Shown here: positions 9,889-19,357 of the stretch, piece after piece
How the letters are laid out: each line of letters begins with the position of its first letter
How positions within the stretch are numbered: position 1 is the first letter of the stretch
NCBI RefSeq assembly: GCF_000350225.1
Contig: NW_005178538.1
Location: forward strand, 1-30,920
Length of the DNA stretch: 30,920 bases
DNA from: Chondrus crispus
Lineage: Eukaryota > Rhodophyta > Florideophyceae > Gigartinales > Gigartinaceae
Direction: 5' to 3'
Position numbers and translations under genes: made by a program
Notes under the pieces: model-generated
What the model saw: only the letters and a program-made list of their open reading frames with translations
Databases searched by the model: none
What the model was told of the DNA's origin: nothing

Positions 9889-9927
9889 CATGTGAACGCG
9901 GACGTTCCCTCTTGAGGGGGGGGGCCG
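9889..9927 (+). other. Echo of Gypsy pol 3' end and polypurine tract
   Basis: GTGAACGCGGACGTT, then a few differing bases, then CTTGAGG and a G run repeats the end of Gypsy-1 pol (about 6151-6182). Translated in the pol frame it reads VNADVPS-stop against VNADVHA-stop. The G run (9914-9924) ends three bases before the LTR at 9928. This is what the internal 3' edge of an LTR1-family Gypsy element should look like: pol end, polypurine tract, LTR. The coding sequence upstream is not open, so only this tail is recognisable. Confidence 0.65.
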
Positions 9928-10597
9928 TGTAGCATAAACCCCCCCCTTGGGGCTTTATTTTAGATTAGATCAACTCAGAATCGGATCGGTTACTGTAGGG
10001 CTCGATGCTCTACAGTACCACCACGTGTACCCCCAAGTACAGGGGGGCGCACGTGTACACGTGTACGCGCGGGACCGAAGAGCGCACACACACGTGTACT
10101 GTCAGCCCCGATGGCTGACAGTATTACAGTGTCGACCGACCGCTACAGTACGTCACTACAGTACATCGGTACTGTACTATTATGATAGGTTATTATGTAC
10201 ATTAAATATGGAGCGGACCGGCGGCGGGGAAGGGCGACAAGCACGGACTTGTCACCCACCGACCGTCAAAGTCCGACTTCCCGCTTATTCTAAGGTAGCG
10301 TTCGCTAACTACCTTAGAGCGGCACCGAGCGGGGGTTGAGGACGCGCGCGGTACGCCCACGAGCCGGCTCCGGCTCCGCCCGTCGGTACTGGATCGTCAC
10401 CCAGTACCGCGCCGGGGCGTCGAGGCGTCGAACCGCTCGCGCGTACCGGCGTCCTCCCCGTTCCGGCTCTACCACGCTACCCGGGCCCGCTGCCCGGTGC
10501 CGTTAGCTGGTGTCCCGCTTCACCCCCGTCTTCCCGTTCGGACGGGGTCTACGTCGAGCTGTGCATACACCCCTCTCCGTTGGGGGTGTTTATGCTA
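9928..10597 (+). mobile_element. Gypsy LTR, family LTR1, copy A (3' LTR)
   Basis: It starts TGTAGCATAAAC and ends GTTTATGCTA, the inverse of the start with the last two bases changed or lost. It aligns along its whole length to the reverse complement of 15914-16569. A polypurine tract directly upstream marks it as a 3' LTR rather than a solo LTR. It contains a series of hairpins: 9992-10016, 10098-10122 (10-bp perfect), 10158-10175, 10290-10317, 10384-10409 (9-bp perfect) and 10524-10547, with terminal arms ACACCCC/GGGGTGT near 10566-10590. The right edge cuts into the orphan gene fragment. LTRs carry the promoter and polyadenylation signals of the element; I see no clear TATA box here. Confidence 0.85.
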
Positions 10598-11735
10598 TCT
10601 CCCACAAGAGGGTCGCAGCTACTTTGACGCACCACTCTGTAAGGAAGACCACCCATAACCTGTGTTGCGGATCCCGCAGGTAGCTGCCATAGTACGTGAG
10701 TATGGGTCCCATTTCGGCCCAAAAGCCTTGAATCACCTCGTACTGGCTCCACCATGAGGGGATGCGCTGGTAACGACTTGCATAATGCTGACGGGAAATC
10801 TCGCGCGCCTCTACCATTTGGTAGCCGATGAAGTACCCCGTATCAGACCGAATACGCCGTTCAAAGCGCACTGTGTTCTGAAAGAAGAAAATACCCCCGC
10901 GTTTTAAATGACGGAAATTCGAAGGGATAATGGGTTCGGTCCAAAAGATGGCATCGGATGTGACAGTATGTCGGTTTCGCCACAGGCGATCTGCCTCGGC
11001 GGCAGGGTCACCAAAGGTGATATCAATGAGATTGTCTAAGTAGAGGCGTTCGCCCTCTGTACGACAACGCCAAGTGTCGCAACCGTATGACGAGGGTATG
11101 AGGGTGTCGGAAATGGGGATGGCAAGTCGAGCGAATACGGCCTCCATAAATCGCAGGGGGAGAGTGAGACGGCCCCGTGGGGGAGGATGACGTAGGATGG
11201 AAGTCGGAACTGCTATACGGGTTCACCAGTCAAAGGAGCGGATGGCAAGCACCGGGAGATTACCGGGAAGCATGCCCGCGTCGTCGGCGAATTGGTGTTC
11301 GATTTTGGAAACGTCGCGAATACCCACGGAGGAGAACCACTGGGCCGAGGCAAATAAAGAAGGATGTTCGTGCATGATTTTGTCCTGTAGCTCTTCGAGC
11401 GAGGGGTAGTGGCGGGCTACCCAAGAGGGATGATAACCTGGATGAAAGGCCGGGTCAGAGACGTCGGAATCAGGGGGACGTCGGGGTATAGGAGGGAGGT
11501 CGACGGAAGCGCGAGACTTGTTCGCGAAGCGGACACCGGTGAGTCGACGGGCAGTGTTTTCGCCCGCGAGCTCAGGAGGTGGAGGACACTTGGGATTCGT
11601 CTTGTCCTTGCTCATGCGGAGACCGTCGGTCAGGAGTGGAAAAGTAGGGGGTCGAGAAGAGAAGGAGTTGGAGATCAAGGAGTGTAGCCGATATGCAAGG
11701 ACGCTCAGAAGGGGGATATGTAGTGCAATACGCAC
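10598..11735 (-). pseudogene. Unrecognised orphan protein gene, 3' end cut by LTR
   Basis: One frame runs from 11735 to the LTR edge and is broken only by an in-frame TGA at 11223-11225, between a Trp and a Thr (SFDW-stop-TRIAV). The first ATG is at 11615 (MSKDKTNPKCPPPPELAG), giving about 340 codons. The stop at 10590 lies inside the LTR, so the true C-terminus is missing. The sequence is not low complexity and has an ordinary protein composition, with many aromatic residues in the second half (FWTEPIIPSNF, GGIFFFQNTV, GYFIGYQMVEA, WWSQYEVIQGFWAEMG). There is no signal peptide, clear membrane span or catalytic motif that I recognise. A polypyrimidine tract and CAG end exactly at 11736, so the frame may be the last exon of a spliced gene. 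It could be a host gene or an accessory gene of an unknown element. Confidence 0.5.
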
Positions 11736-11762
11736 CTGAAAAGGGGGGGGAAAAGAAAGGAA
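11736..11762 (-). promoter_or_regulatory. Polypyrimidine tract and splice-acceptor-like CAG
   Basis: On the minus strand, a run of C and T (CCTTTCTTTTCCCCCCCC) is followed by TTTTCAG, directly before the open frame at 11735. This fits a spliceosomal 3' splice site. An upstream exon was not identified. It could also be a pyrimidine-rich promoter element. Confidence 0.45.
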
Positions 11763-11880
11763 AATATTTGGATATGAAAAGTAGTCCGGGTTGGGGACAC
11801 ACGTGTGAATAATTGCACAGTTTTAATTTTTAATTATTTTATTTTACTTAGTTAATTAGTTGGCATTAATTTTGCTGACA

Positions 11881-11976
11881 CTAGATTAGATCTAGGATCT
11901 AGTGCCGCGAACTACTGTAGTGACTCCACTAGATTAGATCTAGGATCTAGCGCCGCGAGCTACTGTAGTGACTCCG
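11881..11976. repeat. Tandem repeat, 48 bp x 2
   Basis: Two units start at 11881 and 11929, each CTAGATTAGATCTAGGATCTAG followed by GCCGCGA and CTACTGTAGTGACTCC, with two differences. Each unit contains the nested inverted motifs CTAGAT/ATCTAG and CTACTGTAG. AGATTAGATC also occurs at the start of LTR1 (near 9962). Confidence 0.85.
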
Positions 11977-12770
11977 GCGGGGCGATATATACCTTTGCCC
12001 TCTGACCACCAAGTCAGTAAAGGTAACCCGAGTTGCCAGAGTTGAATATCGCCTTGGTCGAAGTCTGTCTTTCCCAAGACGCTCCCTTTTACCACAGATT
12101 ACGTTATCCTTTGCGCTCGGGGGTTCCCTTTTTCTTTTTCCTTTATTTCCCTATTCATTTCTACCTCTATCTCTATTTTTCCCCTAATTGTGTTGGTTCC
12201 ACTGGAGTTGGTTGCGACCGATCCGGTGTAGGTGTTTTCGCCATCGGGCAACACGTTGTGTAGCGCTGCTACTGTTTCAAGTTCCGTCGGAAGGCTGTTG
12301 CAACGACGCCTCCGTCGAAGGTCTTACTGTATAAGACAGAGTTGGTACCACCTATCGCGATTGCGATCGCGCTGGTGAGGGTGTTTTTAGCCATCGGGCA
12401 ACACGTCGGTAGTAGCGCTGCTACACGGTTAGGATCCCGTCGGGTAGTGCTGAGCAAGCCCGCGTCGAAGACCTTGAATTATACCCAAGGTGTTGAAGAC
12501 GCTCGTCGAGCATTGGCCTTACAACCCAGCGAACCGCGGTTACATGTAGACAAGCCCAACCCGCACTCGCCGAGCGCTCAAGTCTTCGCAAGTCTCTACC
12601 ACCATTTTCCTCCCGGGCCGGGCATCTTTCCTTAACCCCCCCCGTCGGAGTTGAGCTACCGTGGGCCGCAAGCCCACACAAGGGGAAAGGGAGTCTCGAA
12701 CGCTCCGTAGCGCGTGCCATCGGCAGTGGTTGTTGCTGTTGTTGTTTTTCGTCTTTTTGTTTGACCGTCG
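11977..12770. other. Unresolved intergenic stretch with degenerate duplication
   Basis: No gene is supported. A degenerate duplication with period 149 starts at 12231 and 12380; both units contain GCCATCGGGCAACACGT and AGCGCTGCTAC, followed later by CGTCGAAG. A T/G-rich microsatellite-like run occurs near 12727-12760. GCGATATATACC at about 11982 could be a TATA-like element. Confidence 0.5.
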
Positions 12771-13238
12771 GACTGTGTTCGCGGCCTGCCAGGCATATTG
12801 CACTACAGTTATCCCGCATGAATGAACCCGGGTCTGTTTCGGATTGGGTTATTTTTCAAAGCATGCAGTTTTTTCATAGGCGTGCGCAGCGAAAGAGGGA
12901 CGAAGAAAAGAAGAGTGGTGACGAGGGGCCGCTGCACGAAAGCTACACAGGGCAATGGGCAATTATTGCTCACAAAGACTATCAGGGCCCGGCCGAGTTG
13001 CAGAATTGTCCACCCTAAGCGCAAACCGCAAGGGGGATTTCTATCTCCAGAGGAGGTTGCAGAGGACAAGGCTTTTTCCAGCGATAGCATCATTGTGGAG
13101 AACTATTTCGGGCGATTGTGTGGTCTTCGGAATGTTATAGGATGTAAGTGGAAGTGGAGTGAAGAAAATTATTACCCGGTCTTTAGACTGTGTTTGGGAT
13201 TGACTAATTTTCATATTCGTTGGAAGCCGTTGCTGTAG
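12771..13238 (+). pseudogene. 5'-truncated DDE_Tnp_4 (Harbinger-like) transposase
   Basis: Only the C-terminal half of a transposase survives. Frame 2 carries NEPGSVSDWVIF (second catalytic Asp region) and IIAHKDYQGPAEL (third Asp region). After a frameshift near 13000, frame 0 carries the continuation VHPKRKPQGG, SDSIIVENYFGRLCGL, CKWKWSEENYYPVFRLCLGLTN, ending at TAG 13236-13238. These blocks match collinearly the fuller transposase at 20666-22111. The N-terminal half with the first Asp is absent, so the copy is dead. R1 follows directly, suggesting that R1 is the 3' end of this transposon family. A DDE_Tnp_4 transposase cuts and pastes DNA between terminal inverted repeats. Confidence 0.8.
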
Positions 13239-13462
13239 GGAGACCGACCGAAAGGGGCAGACCGGAGGGGATTTTGGTGAAAGGTAAAAGGGTAGTAAAT
13301 AGGGTTACCTTAAAGGGGGGGAGGGGCGGCAGGCTATTGCCTCAGAACCGCTACAGAGGGTGAGCACGGTCAGGGGACGGGGTTGTCGGGTTGATGGTTC
13401 AGGTGATCGAATGTGCTGAGGTCGAAGACGAGTAGCGTCTTCGACCTGGCTTTATAGTCCTA
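13238..13462 (+). repeat. R1 repeat, copy 1 (probable Harbinger-family 3' end)
   Basis: 225 bp, matching 20254-20479 almost throughout with a one-base length difference. Near its end is a perfect 12-bp hairpin: AGGTCGAAGACG (13419-13430), loop AGTAG, CGTCTTCGACCT (13436-13447), then GGCTTTATAGTCC. The similarity ends at CCTA. Its position right after a transposase stop supports a transposon terminal region. The matching 5' terminal repeat was not found. Confidence 0.8.
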
Positions 13463-13463
13463 T

Positions 13464-13682
13464 TGACTCTACAATAAAAGTAGCCGCACTACCATAAAAG
13501 GGAGGTGGCGCCACCCACGAAATGTGTCTAAACGGTTACACCCTAAAACAGGTAGAATTGTAGGTGGCACGTCCTTAAGGGACTCTATCGTTGATAGCTA
13601 AATGTAGCCTACATAGTCCCTGAATTGATATTGACGACAGAGAAATGTGATATCTACTGTAGTCTAGTCAATAAGTCTAGCA
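13464..13682 (-). mobile_element. R2, 219-bp LTR of Copia-1 (3' LTR)
   Basis: Read on the minus strand it begins TGCTAGACTTATTG directly after a polypurine tract and 35 bases after the RNase H stop, exactly where a Copia 3' LTR belongs. A second copy of identical length is at 22303-22521. It contains GGTGGCGCCACC (perfect 12-bp palindrome) and a three-way-junction fold: AGGGACT (13578-13584) closes with AGTCCCT (13615-13621) around CTATC/GATAG and GTAG/CTAC hairpins. The minus-strand 3' boundary (GAGTCA at 13464) is chosen for the CA end. Both copies share a few bases beyond it (CCTAT on the plus strand), so the edge may lie slightly further out. Confidence 0.7.
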
Positions 13683-13697
13683 CTCCCCAAACTTTTT
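13683..13697 (-). other. Copia-1 polypurine tract
   Basis: AAAAAGTTTGGGGAG on the minus strand ends directly at the TG of the R2 LTR. It is the expected plus-strand primer site. Confidence 0.7.
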
Positions 13698-13716
13698 CGT
13701 GACATATGTCATGTGT

Positions 13717-15908
13717 TCACGAATTGCGATTGATCCACTGCTCTATAAGATGTGTAAGAATTGACCGTTGTATCATTTCGATCAGTATATCACTTTTCTT
13801 GACCTTTGTCAAAGAATGTGCGGGGTTGTGTTCCGAGCAAATGAAGCCTATAGCGTGCAGTTCGTGTCTCTGGTATGCATCCTTGACAACTTTAACATCG
13901 ATCATTAGTCGCCTTTCGGATGTTATCTTTGCTTTAGTGATAACATCAAACAGGGATAGACTATCCGTAGCATAACGATCGGAATGTCGAGCGATGTCAT
14001 AGTGTGAAGATCTTTTTTCTTTGCAAAGGCCATATCGAAAGCGTCAGCAAAGGCCATTGTTTCGATACCTAGGACAGATCTGGAAACGCGTTTGGATTTG
14101 TGCGACGACCAGAACAATGGTTGGCAATTATCGTTTGCATCTGCAAGAAAAATGATATATCCTAACTGAGAAGATCCGTCAAGGTTGTTTCCGAATGATG
14201 CATCGGAATAGACTTGTAACCGAAGACTTTTGTGATCCAATTTAGGGAATTTGAGGACCTGATTTGTACTGGTAAGGAGATGTTTTACCACAGAGTTAAG
14301 TCCCTTACAGTACTTCGTGGGGTCCAAGTTGAAGATGTCTTCAGTAACCTGAGCTCCCTGTGCAATAGAGCATGCAATATCGGGACGGGACTGAGTGGCC
14401 CAAGAGAGTTGGGCACGAAGTGAGCGAAAGTCTTTGAAAGAAGCTTCCTTACTGATGTTCTTAATCTTGGAGATATAGTGCTTTTGATTTACTTGGAATC
14501 CGTTAGGTGTGGATTCAATGTTAATGCCTGCAAATTGGACCTTGTCCTAGTCCCTCGGTCGACATTTGAATTTCCTTCCGACACACTTGGCGTGTTGACA
14601 AAACTCTTCAATGCCGGCTTGTAGACAGTCATCAACATAAGTAGCACATATACCAGTAAGCTTCTCTCTAGTTCGTTTGAAGAAGAAGGCAGCATCTGTT
14701 ACACTGGCTTTCATTCCAAGTTCCTTCTCTAGATGATGCTTTAACGTTCTACCCCAGTAGTCACCACTATCAGCTAGTCCATACAACGGCTTGAGTAGTT
14801 TCAAGAGTTGATTAGAGTCCAAGTCGAACTCAGATGATGGTTTAACATAGACATCACGGGAGAGCTCTTGCGTACTCTGCAAATATGCCTGTGTGACATC
14901 TGTTGAGAAGAGTATAAAGTCAAAAAGAGCAGCAAGACGGACGAGTAGTTTGACGCTGAACTGTCGTGCCGTTGAGGTGTCGTGAACGAATGACCGTTTC
15001 ATCTTGTCCTTGTGGCCTTTTACAACGTATCGGGCTTTCCACACTTCCTTGTTTGTTCAAGAGTCTTTAATGGCAAGGACGAATCGTCCATTTAAGATGT
15101 TTGCGTTGTCGGGAACTTCATCGCGAAGCACTACCTTCCAAGTACCTCTTTCGATCAGTCCTTCTATTTTCTTTCGCTTAGCATTATCAAATTGTTGTGC
15201 ACGAGGATCATTGGGATGTATAACTTCAGTAAGAAGGACGTTATTGGGTGGATTTGAGGCTTTGCCACTACGGAATGGAGCAGTGTGCTGGTGGAGCGTA
15301 GACTCGGGCGAAGTGTAGCATGGCTTGATTTGATAAGCGTTGAACGTTTGTCGATAAGTTCCTTCGCTGTTCTGAACAGTTATCTTTCGTCCGTGAACAT
15401 TGCAAACAAGGAATGGACCGATCCATTGCTTCTCTTGCTCAGAGAAGACTAGAATCTCGTCTCCAAGATTATACACACGATCGGAGGCTGGAGGGATGTT
15501 TCGATTCAGAGCAGCTAGTACACGTCGTTTTGCGATGATTGCGTTCATTTCCATCTGCGCTGTTGAAAGAATTTGCATTCTTTTCGCTGCGAAGGTATTT
15601 CCGTACTTATGATTGGGAAGCGCGGAACAATTCCGAAGACTAATAGAGAAGGGACTAGACCGTTCTCTCCGATTGTGTCGTTCATTGCCTTGACTGCAAT
15701 TTTGAGAAGAATGAACGGAGAAGCGTCCGGGAAGTCCGCTCGTACTTTTCTATAAATCCTTCGCAGCGGTCCGTGAAGACGTTCTCCAATACCTAACGAC
15801 GAGTGGGCTTTTACACCAGATATGCGAAGTTGAATTCCAGCTTGTGCAGTTATCTCGCGCCATCGATCAGATGTGAATGCGGATCCTTGGTCAACGCGAA
15901 GTCTATTT
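13717..15908 (-). pseudogene. pol: Copia-1 pol, C-terminal part (integrase end, RT, RNase H)
   Basis: From right to left on the minus strand come: the end of the integrase core (RVDQGSAFTSD, IGERLHGPLRRIYRK); an integrase C-terminal region with NLGDEILVFSEQEKQWIGPF; reverse transcriptase with KARYVVKGHKD, DVTQAYLQS, KPLYGLADSGDYW and ATYVDDCLQAG; and RNase H with VYSDASFGNN, WSSHKSKRVSRS, GIETMAFADA, then IDVKVVKDAYQRHE and SEHNPAHSLTK. In-frame stops occur at TGA 15057-15059 and TAG 14547-14549, and a one-base frameshift near 13970 splits the RNase H domain. The order integrase before RT is diagnostic of Ty1/Copia. The element is moderate in GC, unlike the Gypsy elements. Its 5' portion continues beyond the solo LTR at 16570. 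Confidence 0.88.
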
Positions 15909-15913
15909 GGAAG
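15909..15913. repeat. Target-site duplication (GGAAG), left copy
   Basis: GGAAG directly abuts the TG of the LTR and is repeated at 16570-16574. A five-base duplication is typical for LTR elements. Confidence 0.85.
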
Positions 15914-16569
15914 TGTAGCATAAACACCCCCAAACGACTGGAGGTGTATGCGCAGTTCGACCTGTAGACCCCGGATCGGAGAAGGGGTGAAGCGGGCCAA
16001 CCAACTACGGAACCGGGCTCGGGCCCGGGTAGCGGTGGTAGAGCGGGTGCGAGCAGGGACGCGCGCACGCACGAGCGGATCGACGCCTCGACGCCCCGGA
16101 GCAGCACTGGGTGACGTACCAGTGCTGACGGGCGGAGGCGGTTCCGTGCTCGCTCGCGTGCTGCGCGTCCACTCGGGCTCGGCTCCGACTAAACGCGCGC
16201 GAAGAGCGAAGGCGACGTTTAGAATAAGCTGGGTAGACTGACCTTGGCGGTCGGTTGAGGCCAAGCCCGTGCTTGTCCCTCCCCGCCGCCGTCGGGCCGC
16301 ACCATATTTAATATACAAAACAATCTATCATAACACTACAGTACCGAGGTACTGTAGTGGACTACTGTAGTGCAGGTCGGCCTGCACTGTAATACTGTCA
16401 GCTATGTCGAGGCTGACATTACACGTATTACACGTGGTGCGTGCGCGCTTCGTTCGCGTGTGGTACACGTGGACACGCGCGGTTGTACTGTAGAGCGTCG
16501 AGCTCTACGGTAGGGGATCCTGTTGTTGATCTAATCTAACTAAAAAGGCCCCAGGGGGGTTATACTACA
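15914..16569 (-). mobile_element. Solo LTR, family LTR1, copy B
   Basis: 656 bp with TGTAGCATAAAC at the left edge and its inverse form TATACTACA at the right, flanked by GGAAG on both sides. No internal element sequence remains, so it is a solo LTR left by recombination between two LTRs. It lies in the Copia-1 integrase. The collinear hairpins of copy A are present: 16488-16510, 16396-16418, 16334-16359 (12-bp perfect arms, 2-base centre), 16189-16222, 16102-16127 (9-bp perfect, 8-base loop) and 15968-15988. Confidence 0.9.
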
Positions 16570-16574
16570 GGAAG
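16570..16574. repeat. Target-site duplication (GGAAG), right copy
   Basis: GGAAG follows the last base of the solo LTR and matches 15909-15913. Confidence 0.85.
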
Positions 16575-18823
16575 GCCAGTATACAAGGTACACCAGGCTT
16601 CGACGAAGGCTAGCCAAATACCTTCAACGCTTTGGCCATAAGTGGCGCCATGAGCGTCTAGAAAGATGGCTGACGAGAATCTAGTGGCTGTGTCGATGAC
16701 GTGAAGTACTGCTTTTCCATCTAGAAACACCAGGTCAATGGACAATTCGTCACCGAACTTTAAATCCTGTTCATTAGGTAGCAATACTTTAAAACGTACA
16801 GGAGTGGGGCCAAGTCGTTGACAGGTGTCACAAGCAGCTTGCAGAGACTCGAGAAACTGCTTTGTGGCCTCATCAGCTTCAAAAGGGCGGGCCAAGCGAA
16901 GCAGATTCATGAGTTTCTCTGATGTGGGATGGGAAAAACCGCGATGAAACTTGATCAGTTCAGCTTTCGTGAAGTGCGTTTTGGAGGAGTGATCCCACTC
17001 CAGATAGATGTGACCTAGCTTGCGCCGAAGGGGTATGTCAAGACCAAGCTTAGGCGATCGGAGCATGTTCTTGACGCTATCAATGAACATATGGTACTTG
17101 TCCAAGAGGTCAAGTCCAATAAGAAAGGGGACATTGGCCTTGACAATGTCAACCTGTTCGCGAATTAAGTAACCATCAGCAATGGGAATGGATATGTTCA
17201 TGGTTCCAAGTGAAGCTTGGGAGTCATTACCGAACCTGAAGTGTATCGGGCTCGGCTTGGGCTTGAATTTGGTGCCAGTGAATCGACAGTAGGCTTTGGC
17301 TTGAGCGAGGATAACGACAGTTCGCTGGGCACCAGTGTCAAGACAAGCTCCATCCCACTTGGGCGCGTGGTTGGTCGTCCTAGCTCGTGCAGGACTATGG
17401 GGCCGGATGGTGTGGTAGATTTTGAATTTACACCGCTTCTTTCCGCAGACAGTCTCAAAGGAATTTGTTTTACTTTGTGGGTGTTGACTGCTGCTACTTA
17501 AAAATCCATTGGATCTAGGCTATCTATAGTGTCCCACAGTACCTCTTCCTCTTTGATTGGCGTGTGAGCGACTTGATGATGAGTAATAGCCTGATCGGCG
17601 AAGTCATCATCATCGATGAGGGTGACATTGGTGAGAATGACTTCAGCAGGGTCATGTTGTGTCTGGTCGTCCGTGAAGGCAGTGAAGTCGATCTCATACG
17701 CACCTAAGGCATGTTCTGCTTGCTCGCAGAGCTCGTACAGGATTCGCTTGGCTGGTCTTGTCTGTAACATATGGCTGGCATTCTTTCTGAGAGCCATAGG
17801 CTTAGGAAAGTCTCTAATGAGGTGATATTTACTCCCACAATTGTGGCAAGCACGTATATTACCGAAGCGATCCGTACCATTCTGGGTCGGGGCGGGGTTG
17901 TGGGAGAAACGTTGGAGAGGATATGGCGTCCTTGGATTTGAAGAAGCGGAACCAGGGCGGCGGGGGATGCCATACGTGTTCTGACGTTGAAAGTGAATAC
18001 CAGGGATGGAAGGCAAGGGCTGGGTACGGGAAATGTCAAGCTGATCACGGCGGCGTCCTTCTTTCTGCTTCTGACCCAGGGATTCTTTTCGTCTCCAAAA
18101 TTCGGGAAAGTCAGAGATTTTGGAGGAGTTTACGAACTCTATTTTGTCGTGTCAGGCTATTGAACCCGTTAACCATGAGTAAAGTATCAGAATTGAAGTC
18201 TTGGGCATGTTGCATGAAGTGAGAGCGATAGTATCTTTTCGCTTCACCATCAAAAACGTTATGGAAGAATCGGAGCATTTGCTCGTCACTTAAGTGGAAA
18301 TCTGCAGCACAATCGCGATAGTTGTTGATTGCGTCATGAATAACTTCTCCGATTTTTCCAGTGTACCGGTCCTCCTTTTTGAATCTTGACGAAATATCGT
18401 GCGCAATCTTGGAGTTTGGGGCTTCAACTGTCGGCAGAAACGATTGATGGCTTCCTTGTGTCGACCCGGAGGCGGATCTGGTGAGACCTTGATTGGCGAG
18501 GATACGGTCAGTGTCATCGACATATAGCATGTTTACCAGACCGTGAGAAATACGGTTGGTGGTACGGTGCGGGGTGTATGACAATCCTTTGACCACAAGG
18601 TAATCACGGATAAGTCGATATAAAACAGTAGGCCTCGTATTATTTCCCTTGCGTATAGAACTTCGGGGGGAAGGTCGGCACGAAGGTTACTACAACAAAC
18701 ATTGGGGTCAGGTTGGGGTTCCGCCATTACATGCAGGGCTACTGTAGCCTTAACATCACATTGGATCATGGATCGGGGTTCATAACTTGTTAAAGCATCT
18801 CAGATTCCATTTAGAGTAGCCAT
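16570..18823 (-). pseudogene. Copia-1 gag, protease and integrase N-terminal part
   Basis: The start is ATG at 18823 (MATLNGI), with an in-frame TGA at 18800-18802 eight codons in. Gag fragments follow (ISSRFKKEDRYTGKIGEVI, LSDEQMLRFFHNVFDGEA), with a frameshift near 18560-18600. A zinc knuckle CHNCGSKYHLIRDF sits near 17840; its final Cys is an Asp. Gag ends PMDF-stop at 17498. The protease frame is one base off and contains CLDTGAQRTVV near 17340, then PFLIGLDLLDKYHM. The integrase zinc region is HRGF-H-P...CDTCQRLG, and the first catalytic Asp is in LSIDLVFLD. The gag/protease switch lies at a run of five T before TAA and could have been a programmed -1 shift. The solo LTR cuts the integrase at TGLP, and the frame resumes on its other side at 15908. 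Confidence 0.85.
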
Positions 18824-18876
18824 ATTAAAAATTATTGCAAAATAATAGTTAAAATGGATCCGGGCTAAACGCGAAT

Positions 18877-18974
18877 GTTAACCTCGAAAAATGTTCCTGT
18901 AGTAGCGTGGCGAGTGTACTACGTGGTTAACCTCGAAAAATATCCCTGTAGTAGCGTGGTGAGTGTACTACGTG
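18877..18974. repeat. Tandem repeat, 49 bp x 2
   Basis: Units start at 18877 and 18926 with GTTAACCTCGAAAAAT, then CCTGTAGTAGCGTGG and GAGTGTACTACGTG. The two copies differ at few positions. Each holds a short inverted pair (GTAGT/ACTAC). It lies just upstream of the Copia-1 gag start and could be part of that element's leader or later insertion sequence. Confidence 0.8.
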
Positions 18975-19084
18975 TAAACGTGTGGTGTTTTGTACCCGTA
19001 GTGGTATTTCGGACACGTGCGTACGTGTACAATGGTAGTACGCGTGTATGCGTAGTCGATATGAACACGTTGGCGGGTGTGCGT

Positions 19085-19162
19085 GCAGTAACACGTGGTT
19101 GCGTGCGCGCGCAGTTACACGTGGTTGCGTGTGTGTGCAGTTACACGTGGTTGCGTGCACAA
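19085..19162. repeat. Tandem repeat, 26 bp x 3
   Basis: Units start at 19085, 19111 and 19137, each GCAGT(A/T)ACACGTGGTTGCGTG plus five variable G/T/C bases. ACACGTGG recurs again near 19190. CACGTG is a palindromic E-box-like core. The LTR1 copies contain ACACGTG too, so the motif is common in this DNA. Confidence 0.85.
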
Positions 19163-19357
19163 TGACAACACCTGTGTGCGTGGCGGGTAGGCACACGTGG
19201 GTCCGTGGTACGCCGAAAAAACTTCAGTGACAAGTGTCTCTTTCAAATATTGTAAAAACTTTAGAAACTTTTAACAATTACAATTTGGCCAAATAATTTC
19301 CAATTTCTTCTGGCTAGTGCGCAGCTTGCGGAGGGCCCGGTGATGGATAGTGCCGGC

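Noticed and set aside
9928..10597. Copy A as the 3' LTR of intact Gypsy-1
   Set aside because: A second polypurine tract already follows Gypsy-1 pol at 6174, and 3.7 kb of unrelated sequence intervenes. Possible but not demonstrated.
13464..13682. R2 as a MITE, because its edges read TATTGACT...AGTCAATA
   Set aside because: The inverted match is short and imperfect, while a polypurine tract and RNase H stop directly adjoin one edge, which fits an LTR better. Not fully excluded.
19085..19162. CRISPR-like spaced repeats
   Set aside because: Period 26 with only about 5 variable bases, in a eukaryotic repeat nest; a simple tandem array.
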